Below, piece after piece: positions 10,618 through 19,100 of a DNA stretch of 64,000 nucleotides; within the stretch, counting starts at the first letter, position 1; each line of letters begins with the position of its first letter. The translations under genes and the position numbers were made by a program. Under the pieces are notes generated by a model. The model was not told where the DNA came from. It was given only the letters and a program-made list of their open reading frames with translations, and made no database searches. The DNA comes from Sandaracinobacteroides hominis (GTDB taxonomy: Bacteria; Pseudomonadota; Alphaproteobacteria; Sphingomonadales; Sphingomonadaceae). The DNA lies in assembly GCF_016464365.1 (NCBI RefSeq), contig NZ_JADCUC010000003.1, positions 124,001 through 188,000 on the forward strand. Reading direction: 5' to 3'.

Positions 10618-10741
10618 TTTGCCCGGTTCCGCGCATGGGCGCGGGCGCGCAGTCGCGCTTGCGGGCTGCGCCCGGTTTTGGTGCGGGGCTTTGGCCGATC
10701 CAGCGCGGCCGGCCGGTCGGCCTTGCGGCCTCCGGCCGTTT
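10618..10741. repeat. GC-rich intergenic repeat, single copy
   Basis: Contains CGGTTCCGCGCA, then GCGGGCGCGCAGTCGCGCTT and GCGGGCTGCGCCCGGT, matching the 74-bp unit tandemly repeated at 19101-19322, followed by the GGCCGGCCGGTCGGCC block shared with 10015-10058. It lies between the flavin reductase and the PadR regulator. Confidence 0.75.
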
Positions 10742-10786
10742 GTGGTGGCGCGCACGCCGCGGGCCTTTCGGCCCACGGCGTTTCGC

Positions 10787-11416
10787 TTACAGACGTTCGA
10801 TCTTGGAGGCCGCCTCGTCGATGAGGGCCGCGATATCCAGCAGCTTCGCCTTGTCGAGCCCGTCCTCGTGCATGCGCGTGCGCAGCACATTGCCCAGGTT
10901 CGCCATCGCCCGCTTCAGCGGCGCCGGATCGACCCGACCGGAAGGCCCGGCCATGGCCGAAAGCCGCTCCATCAGGGCCGCAACGATCTCGGCATGTTCC
11001 TCAAGTTGCGCCGTGCCTTCCGCAGTAGCCGCAAAGCGCTTGCGGGCACCCTCGGCTTCGGTCTCGGCGATCAGCCCCAGCTCGGCCAGCAGGCTCAGCG
11101 TCGGGTAAACCACGCCGGGGCTCGGCGCATAGGCACCGCCGGAAAGCTCCTCGATCGCGCGGATCAGCTCATAGCCGTGGCGGGGTTCTTCGGCGATCAG
11201 CTTCAACAGGATCAGCCGCAAAGCCTCCCCGTCAAACTGCCGGCGCCGGCGGCGCCCGCCGAATTCCTCGCCCCGCTCCGGGCCAAAGCCCCCAAAGCCA
11301 CCGCCAAATCCACGGCCGCCAAAGCGCGCAGCGAAATGACCGCCGAACCCGCGCCCGCCATGCTCGTGCTGCCCATGCTCGCGCCCGTCCGGGCCGGAAT
11401 GATGATATGTTCTCAT
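10787..11416 (-). CDS. PadR-family transcriptional regulator with Gly/His-rich N-terminus
   Basis: 209 residues from ATG 11416, which has AAAGGA 7 nt upstream; an ATG five codons earlier lacks a good site. Residues about 1-60 are rich in Gly, His and Arg (RTYHHSG, GQHEHGGRGFGGHF). The winged-helix domain follows: LRLILLKLIAEEPRHGYELI and YPTLSLLAELGLI, classic PadR. A helical C-terminal dimerisation region closes the protein. PadR proteins repress and respond to small ligands. A perfect palindrome in its own upstream region (11464-11479) suggests autoregulation. The His-rich segment could bind metal; this is a guess. Confidence 0.9.
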   Translation of the reverse strand: MRTYHHSGPDGREHGQHEHGGRGFGGHFAARFGGRGFGGGFGGFGPERGEEFGGRRRRRQFDGEALRLILLKLIAEEPRHGYELIRAIEELSGGAYAPSPGVVYPTLSLLAELGLIAETEAEGARKRFAATAEGTAQLEEHAEIVAALMERLSAMAGPSGRVDPAPLKRAMANLGNVLRTRMHEDGLDKAKLLDIAALIDEAASKIERL

Positions 11417-11463
11417 GATATGTCCTTTCATGCCCCGTCATATCGGAGCATTTCAGAACATAG

Positions 11464-11479
11464 TCAAGATATATCTTGA
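11464..11479. promoter_or_regulatory. Candidate PadR operator
   Basis: Perfect 16-bp palindrome TCAAGATATATCTTGA, 48 bp upstream of the padR-like start codon and within an AT-rich stretch that contrasts with the GC-rich surroundings. Symmetric AT-rich sites of this kind are typical for PadR winged-helix dimers. Binding by this protein is inferred. Confidence 0.6.
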
Positions 11480-11506
11480 ACTATTTTAGATCGATTGAAT
11501 AACCCG

Positions 11507-12307
11507 CTATTTCCCGGTGAACGCCGTCGGCCGCTTCTGCAGAAAGGCCATCACCCCTTCCGCAAAGTCGGCGCTGCGGCCGGCGGCCAACTGGTTCCGC
11601 CGTTCCACCATCAGGCCCTCGGTCAGCGTCTTGTCCAGGCACTCGCGAATGCCCGAGCGAATCAGCGCCAGCGATTTGGTCGGCCCGTTCGCCAGCTTCA
11701 CCGCGATCTTGCGCGTCTCCGCCGCCAGCTCGGCATCGTCCACCACCTTGTAGATCATGCCCCACTCGGCCGCCGTCTCCGCCGGAATGCGCTCGCCCAG
11801 CATCATCATCGCCTGCGCCCGCGCCTTGCCGGCCAGTCGCGGCAGCAACCAGGTGGAGCCGACATCCGGCACCAGCCCGATGTTCACAAACGCCTGCAGG
11901 AAATAGGCCGAGCGCCCGGCGATCACGATGTCACCCGACAGCGCATAAGAGCAGCCGGCACCGGCGGCAGGCCCGTTCACCGAGGTGATATAGGGCACCG
12001 GCAGGTCAAACAGCCGCTCCAGCAGCACGTTGAAGTGGGTTTCCAGCACCTTGCCGGCATCCGGCGGCCCCGAAGACGCCTCGCCGCCAGCAGTCCCCGG
12101 ATTGAGGTCGGCACCAGAGGAGAACCCACGCCCCGCACCGGTCAGCACCAGGCAGCGCGCCGTGGAGACGCCATCGCGAATGGTATCGACCGCCTCGATC
12201 ATCTCGGCGATCACATCGGTGTTCAGCGAATTCAACCGGTCCGGCCGATTGATGGTCAGCGTCGCGACACCGTCTTCCTCCGACCAGAGGATATGCTCAT
12301 ATGCCAT
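11507..12307 (-). CDS. Enoyl-CoA hydratase/isomerase, PaaG-like
   Basis: 266 residues from ATG 12307, preceded by GGGAGA at good spacing; the open frame extends upstream without motifs. Crotonase fold: LVLTGAGRGFSSGADL (oxyanion hole), NGPAAGAGCSYAL, then AFVNIGLVPDVGSTWLLPR. The Phe-Val-Asn-Ile-Gly context and the single Asp, together with LAGKARAQAMMMLGE and AAEWGMIYKVVDD, look like PaaG-type isomerases rather than classic two-glutamate hydratases. Likely in CoA-thioester (phenylacetate or fatty acid) breakdown; no other paa genes are adjacent. Confidence 0.87.
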   Translation of the reverse strand: MAYEHILWSEEDGVATLTINRPDRLNSLNTDVIAEMIEAVDTIRDGVSTARCLVLTGAGRGFSSGADLNPGTAGGEASSGPPDAGKVLETHFNVLLERLFDLPVPYITSVNGPAAGAGCSYALSGDIVIAGRSAYFLQAFVNIGLVPDVGSTWLLPRLAGKARAQAMMMLGERIPAETAAEWGMIYKVVDDAELAAETRKIAVKLANGPTKSLALIRSGIRECLDKTLTEGLMVERRNQLAAGRSADFAEGVMAFLQKRPTAFTGK

Positions 12308-12400
12308 CTTGTCTCTCCCGTGCAGAGCCCAAGCTCTAGCGCGGAGCGAGCGGCCACCGCCGCTCGGCATATGGGGAGGGTCGCCGCTGCCGGATCCAGT

Positions 12401-13915
12401 TCAGCTGCGTGTGGCCTTCACCAGCAGGAAGGCGGGAATGCCTTCCTCGCCAAAGCCCGGCGCCGAAGCCGGCTCGCGCTCGTCCCGATCCCGCCGCTGG
12501 CGATCATCCCGCGGACGCTCGTCCCGGCGCGGGCGCTCGTCGCGACGCGAACGCTCCTCACGGCGCGGACGTTCTTCCCGCGGCGCGTCTTCCTTCGGAC
12601 GTTCTTCCCGCCGCGAACGCCCTCCACGGGCAGGCTGTTCCTGCGAGCGCGCCTCCCGGGGTCGCTCCACCGCCACGTCCGCTTCATCCGAAGCCGCGAC
12701 CACAGCCTTCTCCGCCCTGGGCCTACGCCCACGACCGCGCGCAGGCGCTTCCCTCGCATCCGAAGCGTCGGCAACGCCCTCGGGTTCAGCCGCTTCGTGC
12801 CCGCCAAGCTCACGCCGCGGCACCTTCTGCCCGGTCAGCTTCTCGATCTGCGCCAGCGCCTCGGCATCTTCCGGCGTCACCAGCGTGATCGCCACGCCCT
12901 TCTTGCCGGCGCGGCCGGTGCGGCCGATCCGGTGCACATAATCGTCCGGATGCCAGGGCACATCGAAATTGAACACATGGCTCACGCCCTTCACGTCCAG
13001 CCCGCGCGCGGCGACATCGGATGCGACCAGGATGTTGATGTCGCCGGCCTTGAACCGGTCCAGTTCCTTGATCCGGTCGGATTGCTCCATGTCGCCATGG
13101 ATCTGGCCGGCCTTCATCCGGCTCCGCTTCAGGCTGGTCGCCAGGTCGCGCACCGTCGTCTTGCGGTTGCAGAAGATGATCCCGGTCTGCACATCCTCAG
13201 AGCGAATCAGCTCCTTCAACACGTCGCGCTTGTGGCGGCTGTCGGTCATCACCACGCTCTGGGCGATATCCTTGTTAGTGGTGGCCGGACGGCTCACTTC
13301 CACCATCTTCGGATTGTTCATGAAGCGGTCCGCCAGTTTCTTGATCGGCGGCGGCATGGTGGCGGAAAACAGCAGCGTCTGCCGGTCGGCCTTGATCAGC
13401 GTGCAGATCTTCTCGACATCGGGAATGAAGCCCATGTCCAGCATGCGGTCGGCTTCGTCGATAACCAGCACGTCAACGCCCGACAGCAGGATCTTGCCCC
13501 GCGCATGCTGGTCCATCAGCCGGCCCGGAGTCGCGATCAGCACGTCCACGCCCTTTTCCAGCGCCTTGTCCTGATCGCCAAATGCAACACCGCCGATCAG
13601 CAGCGCCATGCTCAGCTTGTGATACTTGCCGTACTTCTCGAAATTCTCTGCCACCTGCGCGGCGAGTTCCCGTGTCGGCTCCAGGATCAGGCTGCGCGGC
13701 ATCCGCGCCCGGCTGCGCCCTTCGGCCAGGATGTCGATCATCGGCAGCACGAAGCTGGCCGTCTTCCCAGTCCCTGTCTGGGCGACTCCGATCAGATCCT
13801 TGCCCATCAGCACGGGCGGAATGGCCGCCGCCTGGATGGCGGTCGGCTCGTCATAGCCGGAATCGGCGACGGCTTTCAGCAGCGCGTCAGACAGGTGCAG
13901 GTCGGAAAAAGGCAA
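12401..13915 (-). CDS. DEAD-box ATP-dependent RNA helicase with Arg/Glu-rich tail
   Basis: 504 residues if started at TTG 13915, chosen because GAGGA lies 6 nt upstream and the protein then begins LPFSDLHLSDALLKAV, like other RhlE/DeaD proteins; no suitable ATG is near. Helicase motifs: GVAQTGTGKT, PTRELAAQ, TPGRL, VIDEADRMLD, SATMP, HGDMEQ, ASDVAARGLD and HRIGRTGRAGKKG. Residues from about 390 form a low-complexity tail dominated by repeated R-E-E-R-P-R-R style units, probably unstructured and RNA-binding. Role: RNA remodelling, ribosome assembly or decay. Confidence 0.94.
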   Translation of the reverse strand: MPFSDLHLSDALLKAVADSGYDEPTAIQAAAIPPVLMGKDLIGVAQTGTGKTASFVLPMIDILAEGRSRARMPRSLILEPTRELAAQVAENFEKYGKYHKLSMALLIGGVAFGDQDKALEKGVDVLIATPGRLMDQHARGKILLSGVDVLVIDEADRMLDMGFIPDVEKICTLIKADRQTLLFSATMPPPIKKLADRFMNNPKMVEVSRPATTNKDIAQSVVMTDSRHKRDVLKELIRSEDVQTGIIFCNRKTTVRDLATSLKRSRMKAGQIHGDMEQSDRIKELDRFKAGDINILVASDVAARGLDVKGVSHVFNFDVPWHPDDYVHRIGRTGRAGKKGVAITLVTPEDAEALAQIEKLTGQKVPRRELGGHEAAEPEGVADASDAREAPARGRGRRPRAEKAVVAASDEADVAVERPREARSQEQPARGGRSRREERPKEDAPREERPRREERSRRDERPRRDERPRDDRQRRDRDEREPASAPGFGEEGIPAFLLVKATRS

Positions 13916-14096
13916 TAGCGATCCTCGGAAAAATGCGCCCCAGAAAGGGCGAGGGCGCGCGGATGGTCCGCGCGCCGTGAGCGGCGGCATACATCGGCGC
14001 ACGCCGGTTGGAAAGGGCAATGGTCTTGCGACGTTCGGCCCCATTCAAAAACAGGTCAAGCAGGACCAGAATAAACGCGCCGTCGTTGCGGGCCCA

Positions 14097-14126
14097 AATG
14101 AAAAGGGGAGCGCCTAGGCGCTCCCC
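14097..14126 (-). terminator. Intrinsic terminator of the TonB-dependent receptor gene
   Basis: Perfect palindrome GGGGAGCGCC/GGCGCTCCCC centred at 14115-14116 (arms 14105-14126), followed on the minus strand by TTTTCATTT. It lies about 55 nt downstream of the receptor stop codon, the right place and orientation. Confidence 0.8.
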
Positions 14127-14179
14127 CGGGCAGGCGGTGTACCGCCCATCCCTCCCCATCAATGCGTGGCGACTTCCTA

Positions 14180-17131
14180 CTAGAAGTTGAAGCCCGCCAC
14201 AACACCGTAACGCCGCGGTTCCAGCGTGAAGATGTTGGTGAACATACCAGACGATTGGTCGGTGACATAAAGGCCGGTAACGGCGGAATTGTCGGTGAGA
14301 TTCTGGACGAAGCCGCGCACGAACCAGCGGTTGTCTGCGCCGTTCAACTGAATTTGCGCGTTCATCACTTCGTAGGCCGGCACCCGGTTGATGGAGCCAT
14401 TGAAGATGTTGCCATAGCTCTGGCCAGTGAAGGCAAGATCCCAGCGCGGAACAATGCTCATGCCATTGTCCATCTCCAACGTGTACTGCACGCCGACGGA
14501 AACCTTGAACTCCGGCGCCTGCGGCAACTGGTTGCCACGGATGTTCTGCTCCACCCCGACGGGGATCACCGAAACGCCCGCCGCAGGGTTTGCGGCCAAC
14601 GCCGTAAGCGCCGCGCAAACACTGAAGGCCCCCGTTGCCCCGTTGATCCCGCTGTCGTTCGGGAATGCAGTCGGTGCGCGCAACCCAGCCCCCGCCTGCA
14701 GCCCGGGGATGGCCCCGGCATTGATGGCATTGTTCACGTTGGTAACAAAACCATTGGCAATCGCGGCATTGCCCGCGTTCGAAACGACGGTGCAGTTGGC
14801 GCCGTTGGTAATGTCCTTGATAATAACGGCATCGCTGCGTCCGCCGGACGGATCACGGGGGTTTGCCAGATATTTGTCGCTGGCGACCTCGGTGTTCAGG
14901 TAGCTGAAGCCCAGGTTGACAGCCAGCGGCGGTATCGGACGCACAACACCCTCGACTTCGACGCCCCAGATGTTTGCATCGACGTTGTCGTTCACCGACG
15001 TCCGGTTCACGATCCGGCTCAGCTGCAGACCCTTGTACTTATAGTAGAAGCCCGTGAGGTTCAGTTGCAGCGTGCCGTCGAGGAAGCGGTTCTTCGAACC
15101 GATTTCAAAGGCGTCCACAAACTCCGGCTCGAATGCGTCGGCCACCGCAAAGACCGGCGACAGCGGCGGGTTGATGCCGCCCGACTTGTAGCCGCGCGAG
15201 TAGGAAGCATACAGCAGGTTGTCGTCACTTGCCCGCCAATCGATGACAAAGCGGCCGGTGAACTCGTCAAAGCTCACGCTGCGTTCCTGCCACGCCTGGT
15301 TGCCCGGGGTGCCCGGATCGGCGTCAAAGCTGCCGAAGAAGGGCGAGTCAAACACGTTGTCGATGCCATAGGGCGTCGGGAAGTTCGCGAGCGTCGTCCG
15401 TGCCCGCACAGACTTGCTGTCGCTGTTATAGCGCAGACCGGCGGTGATCTTCACCGTGTCCGTCAGGTCGAAATACCCTTCGCCAAAGATGCCGTAGGTC
15501 TTCAGCTTATAATATTCCTGGTTCGACCGATAGTAAGAGGTCGCCAGGAACACGTTCGGGAAGGCAGGATTGGTCGCCTGCTGACCCAGGGCCGTGGCCG
15601 TGCCGAGCACGCCGGTGATATAGTCGATGCCGAAGCTGTTCACATAATAGTCGACATCATTGGACTCCAGTTTGCTGTAGATACCGCCCAGGAGGAAGTT
15701 GAACCGGCCATCGAACTGGCTGGTGAAGATCAGTTCACCCGTCCAGGCTTCCGTATCGGCGCGCGAGCGGTCGAAATCCAGCGGCGTACCGGCGCACAGG
15801 CTGTCCCCGCTGAACGTACCCCCGGAATTCGAAATCGGCAGCGACGTGCAATAGACGCCCGCCGAAGGATTGACCGCTTTCTTTACCTGCCCGAACTGTG
15901 CCAGCCCGGGGCCAAAGGCGCCCGACGCATAAGCTGCCATCGTTGCAAGACCAGCGGCATAACCCGAAGGATCCTGCACCGACAGGTTATAATCCTGCGA
16001 GCTGTCCACCTCGTTGCGCTGATACATGCCCGACGCCTTGACGCGAAAGCTTCCGAAATCATGCTCGATGCGCGCCATCGCCTGCAGTTCGTCGGTGAAA
16101 TAGCTGGGGGTATAGTCGGTGTTCACCTTCCGCGGATCAGACGGGTTCACCGCATTTGCATAGGTATCCTTGCCGTACAGGCTGCCGAGCCCCAGCGCGC
16201 CAATCCCGGCCCCGCCCTGGGTCGTCAGGAACTCCTTGGAGGACAGCGTGCCCACGAAGGTCGAGTTGGAGTTGGTGACCCCATAGTCCAGGCGGCCCGG
16301 AAGGCAGCCCAGCACACCGGTAGGATCGCGCTGGCACAGCTGCTTCTGAATGCGCAGCCGCTTGTCGTCTTCGCGGAAATAATATCCCATCAGGTCGATG
16401 GTGGTGGCATCCGTCGGCTCCCACCGCAGCGATCCGCGAATGGCGTACATGTCGCGGTTATCCAGATCGTTGCCGTCATACAGGTTCTCGGTATAGCCGT
16501 CGCGCTTCAGGTAGAAGCCGGCTACCCGCACCGCCAGCGTGTCCGTAAGCGGCACGTTCACCATGCCCTGCAGGCGGATTTCGTTGAAGTTGCCATAGCC
16601 GGCCTCGCCCGATGCTTTGAAGCCCGAGGCGTCCGGCTTGGCCGTGATGAAGTTCACCACACCCGACGTGGCGTTGCGCCCGAACAGCGTCCCCTGCGGA
16701 CCGCGCAGCACTTCCACCCGCTCAAGGTCGAAATACTCGGTTTCAAAGATGCGGGTGCCAAACAGCGGCATATCGTTGGTGGCGATGCCGGTGGCACTGT
16801 CGCAGGTGCCGCCCACGCAGAGGTCGCCGATGCCGCGGATCGTAAAGCTGGATCCGGTGAAGTTGCCCTTGGAGAAGGTGATGTTGGGAAGCGTCAGCTG
16901 CAGTTGCTGGGCGTTGTTGATCTGCTTTTCGGTCAGCGTTTCCGCCGAAAAGGCCGAAACCGCGATCGGCACGTCCTGCAGGCTCTGCGCCTGCCGCTGC
17001 GCGGTGACGATGATGTCCTCGACACCGGTTGCCGTGGAAGCCGTCTGCGCGTTTGCCGTCCAGCCCATAATTCCCTGCGCCGAAACGGCGGAAATCAAGG
17101 CTGCCCGAAACGCAAGTTTCGATATCGTCAT
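14180..17131 (-). CDS. TonB-dependent outer-membrane receptor
   Basis: 983 residues from ATG 17131, which has GGGGAGGA 5 nt upstream. Signal peptide (about 1-28, ending ANAQ), then TGVEDIIVTAQRQAQSLQDV, a typical N-terminal region of sphingomonad receptors, a plug domain with NITFSKGNF, FTIRGIG, VEVLRGPQGTLFGRNATSG, and a 22-strand barrel ending GVVAGFNF with terminal Phe. Cysteine pairs DLCVGGTC in the plug and several in surface-loop regions suggest disulfides. Cargo unknown; no neighbouring catabolic or siderophore genes help. Upstream DNA at 17349-17387 contains two imperfect palindromes. Confidence 0.94.
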   Translation of the reverse strand: MTISKLAFRAALISAVSAQGIMGWTANAQTASTATGVEDIIVTAQRQAQSLQDVPIAVSAFSAETLTEKQINNAQQLQLTLPNITFSKGNFTGSSFTIRGIGDLCVGGTCDSATGIATNDMPLFGTRIFETEYFDLERVEVLRGPQGTLFGRNATSGVVNFITAKPDASGFKASGEAGYGNFNEIRLQGMVNVPLTDTLAVRVAGFYLKRDGYTENLYDGNDLDNRDMYAIRGSLRWEPTDATTIDLMGYYFREDDKRLRIQKQLCQRDPTGVLGCLPGRLDYGVTNSNSTFVGTLSSKEFLTTQGGAGIGALGLGSLYGKDTYANAVNPSDPRKVNTDYTPSYFTDELQAMARIEHDFGSFRVKASGMYQRNEVDSSQDYNLSVQDPSGYAAGLATMAAYASGAFGPGLAQFGQVKKAVNPSAGVYCTSLPISNSGGTFSGDSLCAGTPLDFDRSRADTEAWTGELIFTSQFDGRFNFLLGGIYSKLESNDVDYYVNSFGIDYITGVLGTATALGQQATNPAFPNVFLATSYYRSNQEYYKLKTYGIFGEGYFDLTDTVKITAGLRYNSDSKSVRARTTLANFPTPYGIDNVFDSPFFGSFDADPGTPGNQAWQERSVSFDEFTGRFVIDWRASDDNLLYASYSRGYKSGGINPPLSPVFAVADAFEPEFVDAFEIGSKNRFLDGTLQLNLTGFYYKYKGLQLSRIVNRTSVNDNVDANIWGVEVEGVVRPIPPLAVNLGFSYLNTEVASDKYLANPRDPSGGRSDAVIIKDITNGANCTVVSNAGNAAIANGFVTNVNNAINAGAIPGLQAGAGLRAPTAFPNDSGINGATGAFSVCAALTALAANPAAGVSVIPVGVEQNIRGNQLPQAPEFKVSVGVQYTLEMDNGMSIVPRWDLAFTGQSYGNIFNGSINRVPAYEVMNAQIQLNGADNRWFVRGFVQNLTDNSAVTGLYVTDQSSGMFTNIFTLEPRRYGVVAGFNF

Positions 17132-17348
17132 GGTCTTCCTCCCCATGGCCAGGCGGACTTTAGCGTCCGTTCCAGGCCGTCTCCCTCACGAGCACAGGGG
17201 AAGTAGCGCAGATAGCCGCAAGGGCTGGGCCGCACGCATGGCAGCCATTCGATCCCGCCGGTCCTCCCCAGGCCGACATGGATATTCAATCAGCCCCCTT
17301 ATCGCTTGTCCAGTCACATCGGGGTAAATGGGACCCTGTTCTAATTGA

Positions 17349-17387
17349 TGGCACTCGGTGTCACATAATGGCAACTACCGGTGCCAT
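17349..17387. promoter_or_regulatory. Candidate paired operator upstream of the TonB receptor
   Basis: Two adjacent dyads: TGGCACTCGGTGTCA (17349-17363, one mismatch between arms) and ATGGCAACTACCGGTGCCAT (17368-17387, perfect outer 6 bp). Their centres are about 21-22 bp apart, roughly two helical turns. They lie in the 263-bp gap before the receptor gene, which otherwise shows no gene. Regulator unknown. Confidence 0.4.
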
Positions 17388-17394
17388 AACCCGA

Positions 17395-17814
17395 TTATCG
17401 GGCCGAAACCTTGCGCATCTTGCTGATGCTCATCACCCGGCACGGGCCACCTGCACGCCCCATGATCCGGTCCTTCCCGGCGCAGAATTTCCCGGGCTGC
17501 GTCGGCTGATAATAGAATCCGCCATAATAGCTCAGCTGCGGACATTGCTGCGCCAGCGTCAGCCGCCAGCGCTGCCCGCCCCGCATCACCACGTCCACCG
17601 TCCGCGGATCCATCACCACGGCGCCGCCGATCCGGGCAACATCGATGCATCCGGTGGCGCTAGGCTTGCCCGGAACCCACTGCTCCCTCGTCTGCGATTG
17701 CATCGGACGCACCGGCACAACGCCCACCTGCGAACCCTGCCCCAGCACGGGCTGGCCAGCGCACAACAGCAACAGGCCAGCCGCGCGCAGCAGCCCGGCA
17801 AAGAAATCCGTCAT
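17395..17814 (-). CDS. Small secreted four-cysteine protein (paralogue B)
   Basis: 139 residues from ATG 17814, which gives a good signal peptide (MTDFFAGLLRAAGLLLLCAG). An ATG 13 codons upstream would add a Cys-rich stub and is less likely. The mature part shows GCIDVARI, RTVDVVMRGGQRWRLTL, QQCPQL, GKFCAGKD and PCRVMSISK, matching in cysteine spacing the proteins at 1422-1814 and 22228-22653. No lipobox as clear as in the other two. Function unknown; periplasmic by inference. Confidence 0.7.
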   Translation of the reverse strand: MTDFFAGLLRAAGLLLLCAGQPVLGQGSQVGVVPVRPMQSQTREQWVPGKPSATGCIDVARIGGAVVMDPRTVDVVMRGGQRWRLTLAQQCPQLSYYGGFYYQPTQPGKFCAGKDRIMGRAGGPCRVMSISKMRKVSAR

Positions 17815-17907
17815 GCGCAACAAGCAGGGGCAACAAGGGTGGGGAACATGCAAATGCGCGTGGCCTCGGCGGCTTTAACCAGCTCTGAACCCCCGTTCAC
17901 TCCCCGC

Positions 17908-18786
17908 TTAGCTCGCCGGCTTGACGAACTTCAAGGTCATCCGATCGCTTTCGCCGATCGCCAGGTATTTCTGCCGGTCCGTATCGCCCTGCGACAGGTT
18001 GGGCGGCAGCGTCCACACCCCGGCCGGCCAGTCCGCCGTATCCTTGGGATTGGCGTTGATTTCGCTCGATGCCGCCAGCTTGAACCCCGCCGCCTCTGCC
18101 AGCCGGATGATCTCGCTCTGCTTCATGTAACCGGATTTGCGCGCCTGCTCGGTCAGCTCACGGGTTTCCGGCATCCGGTGCTCCACCACGCCCAGCACCC
18201 CGCCCGGCTTCAGCGCCGCATAAAATGCCTGAAAGGCCTGCGGCGCAAAACCGGCCGCATCCCAATTGTGCACGTTGCGGAAGGTCAGCACCATGTCCGC
18301 AGAGCCCGGCGCCGAGACATTATTCTCGATGCCCTTGCCAAAGCTCGTCACCACCATCTTCCCGAACTGGTCAGGATTGGCGGTCTTCCGGTCGATGAAC
18401 GCCGCGCGCGCCTTTTTCGCGCCGGGCGAGCCCTGCGGGTTGTTGTGCGCGCCGATATACAGGCCCCTGTCCCGCAGGACGGGCGCCAGAATATCCGTGT
18501 ACCAGCCGCCGCCCGGTGAAATTTCCACCACCGTCATCGTCGGCTTCAGCCCGAAAAAGGTCAGCGTCTCCTTGGGATGCCGATACTGGTCGCGCGCCTT
18601 GTTCGCATCGGTCCGCCAGGAGCCGGCAATAGCCGCATCCAGCAACGGTCCCACATCCTCGGCCTTCGCGGTCTTCGCAGTCTTGCCGGCCGGCGCAACG
18701 GCAGGCGCCGCCAGCGTCACGGCAGGCGCTGCCAGCGTCAACACGGCGGCCGCCGCCAGCAAGGCAGCGATACGGAATTGGCGCAA
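17908..18786 (-). CDS. Exported class I SAM-dependent methyltransferase-like protein
   Basis: 292 residues with probable TTG start at 18786, preceded by a purine-rich GAGAAGGGGAAAG. N-terminal signal sequence (AALLAAAAVLTLAAPAV) followed by an Ala/Lys-rich linker, then a methyltransferase-like domain: TMTVVEISPGGGWYTDILAP (motif I), ADMVLTFRNVHNW (motif IV region), LKPGGVLGVVEHR. This matches a family of predicted exported methyltransferases in Proteobacteria, where the substrate and the source of SAM outside the cytoplasm are unclear. Start uncertain. Confidence 0.85.
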   Translation of the reverse strand: MRQFRIAALLAAAAVLTLAAPAVTLAAPAVAPAGKTAKTAKAEDVGPLLDAAIAGSWRTDANKARDQYRHPKETLTFFGLKPTMTVVEISPGGGWYTDILAPVLRDRGLYIGAHNNPQGSPGAKKARAAFIDRKTANPDQFGKMVVTSFGKGIENNVSAPGSADMVLTFRNVHNWDAAGFAPQAFQAFYAALKPGGVLGVVEHRMPETRELTEQARKSGYMKQSEIIRLAEAAGFKLAASSEINANPKDTADWPAGVWTLPPNLSQGDTDRQKYLAIGESDRMTLKFVKPAS

Positions 18787-18870
18787 CGTCTTTCCCCTTC
18801 TCCCTCGCCTGCCCTCTGCCGGCGCATTATCCCTCGCCAGATAAGCTGCCCGAATCTAGAAGCAACCGCC

Positions 18871-19068
18871 ATGGGCTGGAATGCGACAATATTCGGCGGC
18901 GGCATCGCGCTCGCGCTGCTGATCCTCTCGGCGCGAATGAACGCCCGCCGCGGCATCGGCCGCTGGAGCCATATTCCCTGGGACTATCTGCTGCTGCTGT
19001 CCGCCATCCTGCTGCTCGCCGCCGTCGCCCACGGCGCCATACTCTGGCGCGATGGAATGATTTTTTAG
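18871..19068 (+). CDS. Small two-helix membrane protein
   Basis: 65 residues, ATG 18871. Two hydrophobic segments (FGGGIALALLILSA near the start and PWDYLLLLSAILLLAAVAHG) separated by a basic loop with RMNARRGIGRWSH. No family recognised. It is divergent from the exported methyltransferase gene and sits before the 74-bp tandem repeats. The hydrophobicity pattern and sensible basic loop favour a real gene, but the ribosome site is weak. Confidence 0.5.
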   Translation: MGWNATIFGGGIALALLILSARMNARRGIGRWSHIPWDYLLLLSAILLLAAVAHGAILWRDGMIF

Positions 19069-19100
19069 GTAGCCCACGGCGGGCTTTGCCTGTCTTGCTT

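Noticed and set aside
14162-17206. Open frame of about 1000 codons antisense to the TonB receptor
   Set aside because: The receptor on the minus strand has signal peptide, plug and barrel motifs; the opposite frame shows only His/Arg/Gln-rich shadow sequence.
17340-17365. TGGCAC near the TonB receptor as a sigma-54 element
   Set aside because: No TTGC at the required spacing follows TGGCAC there.
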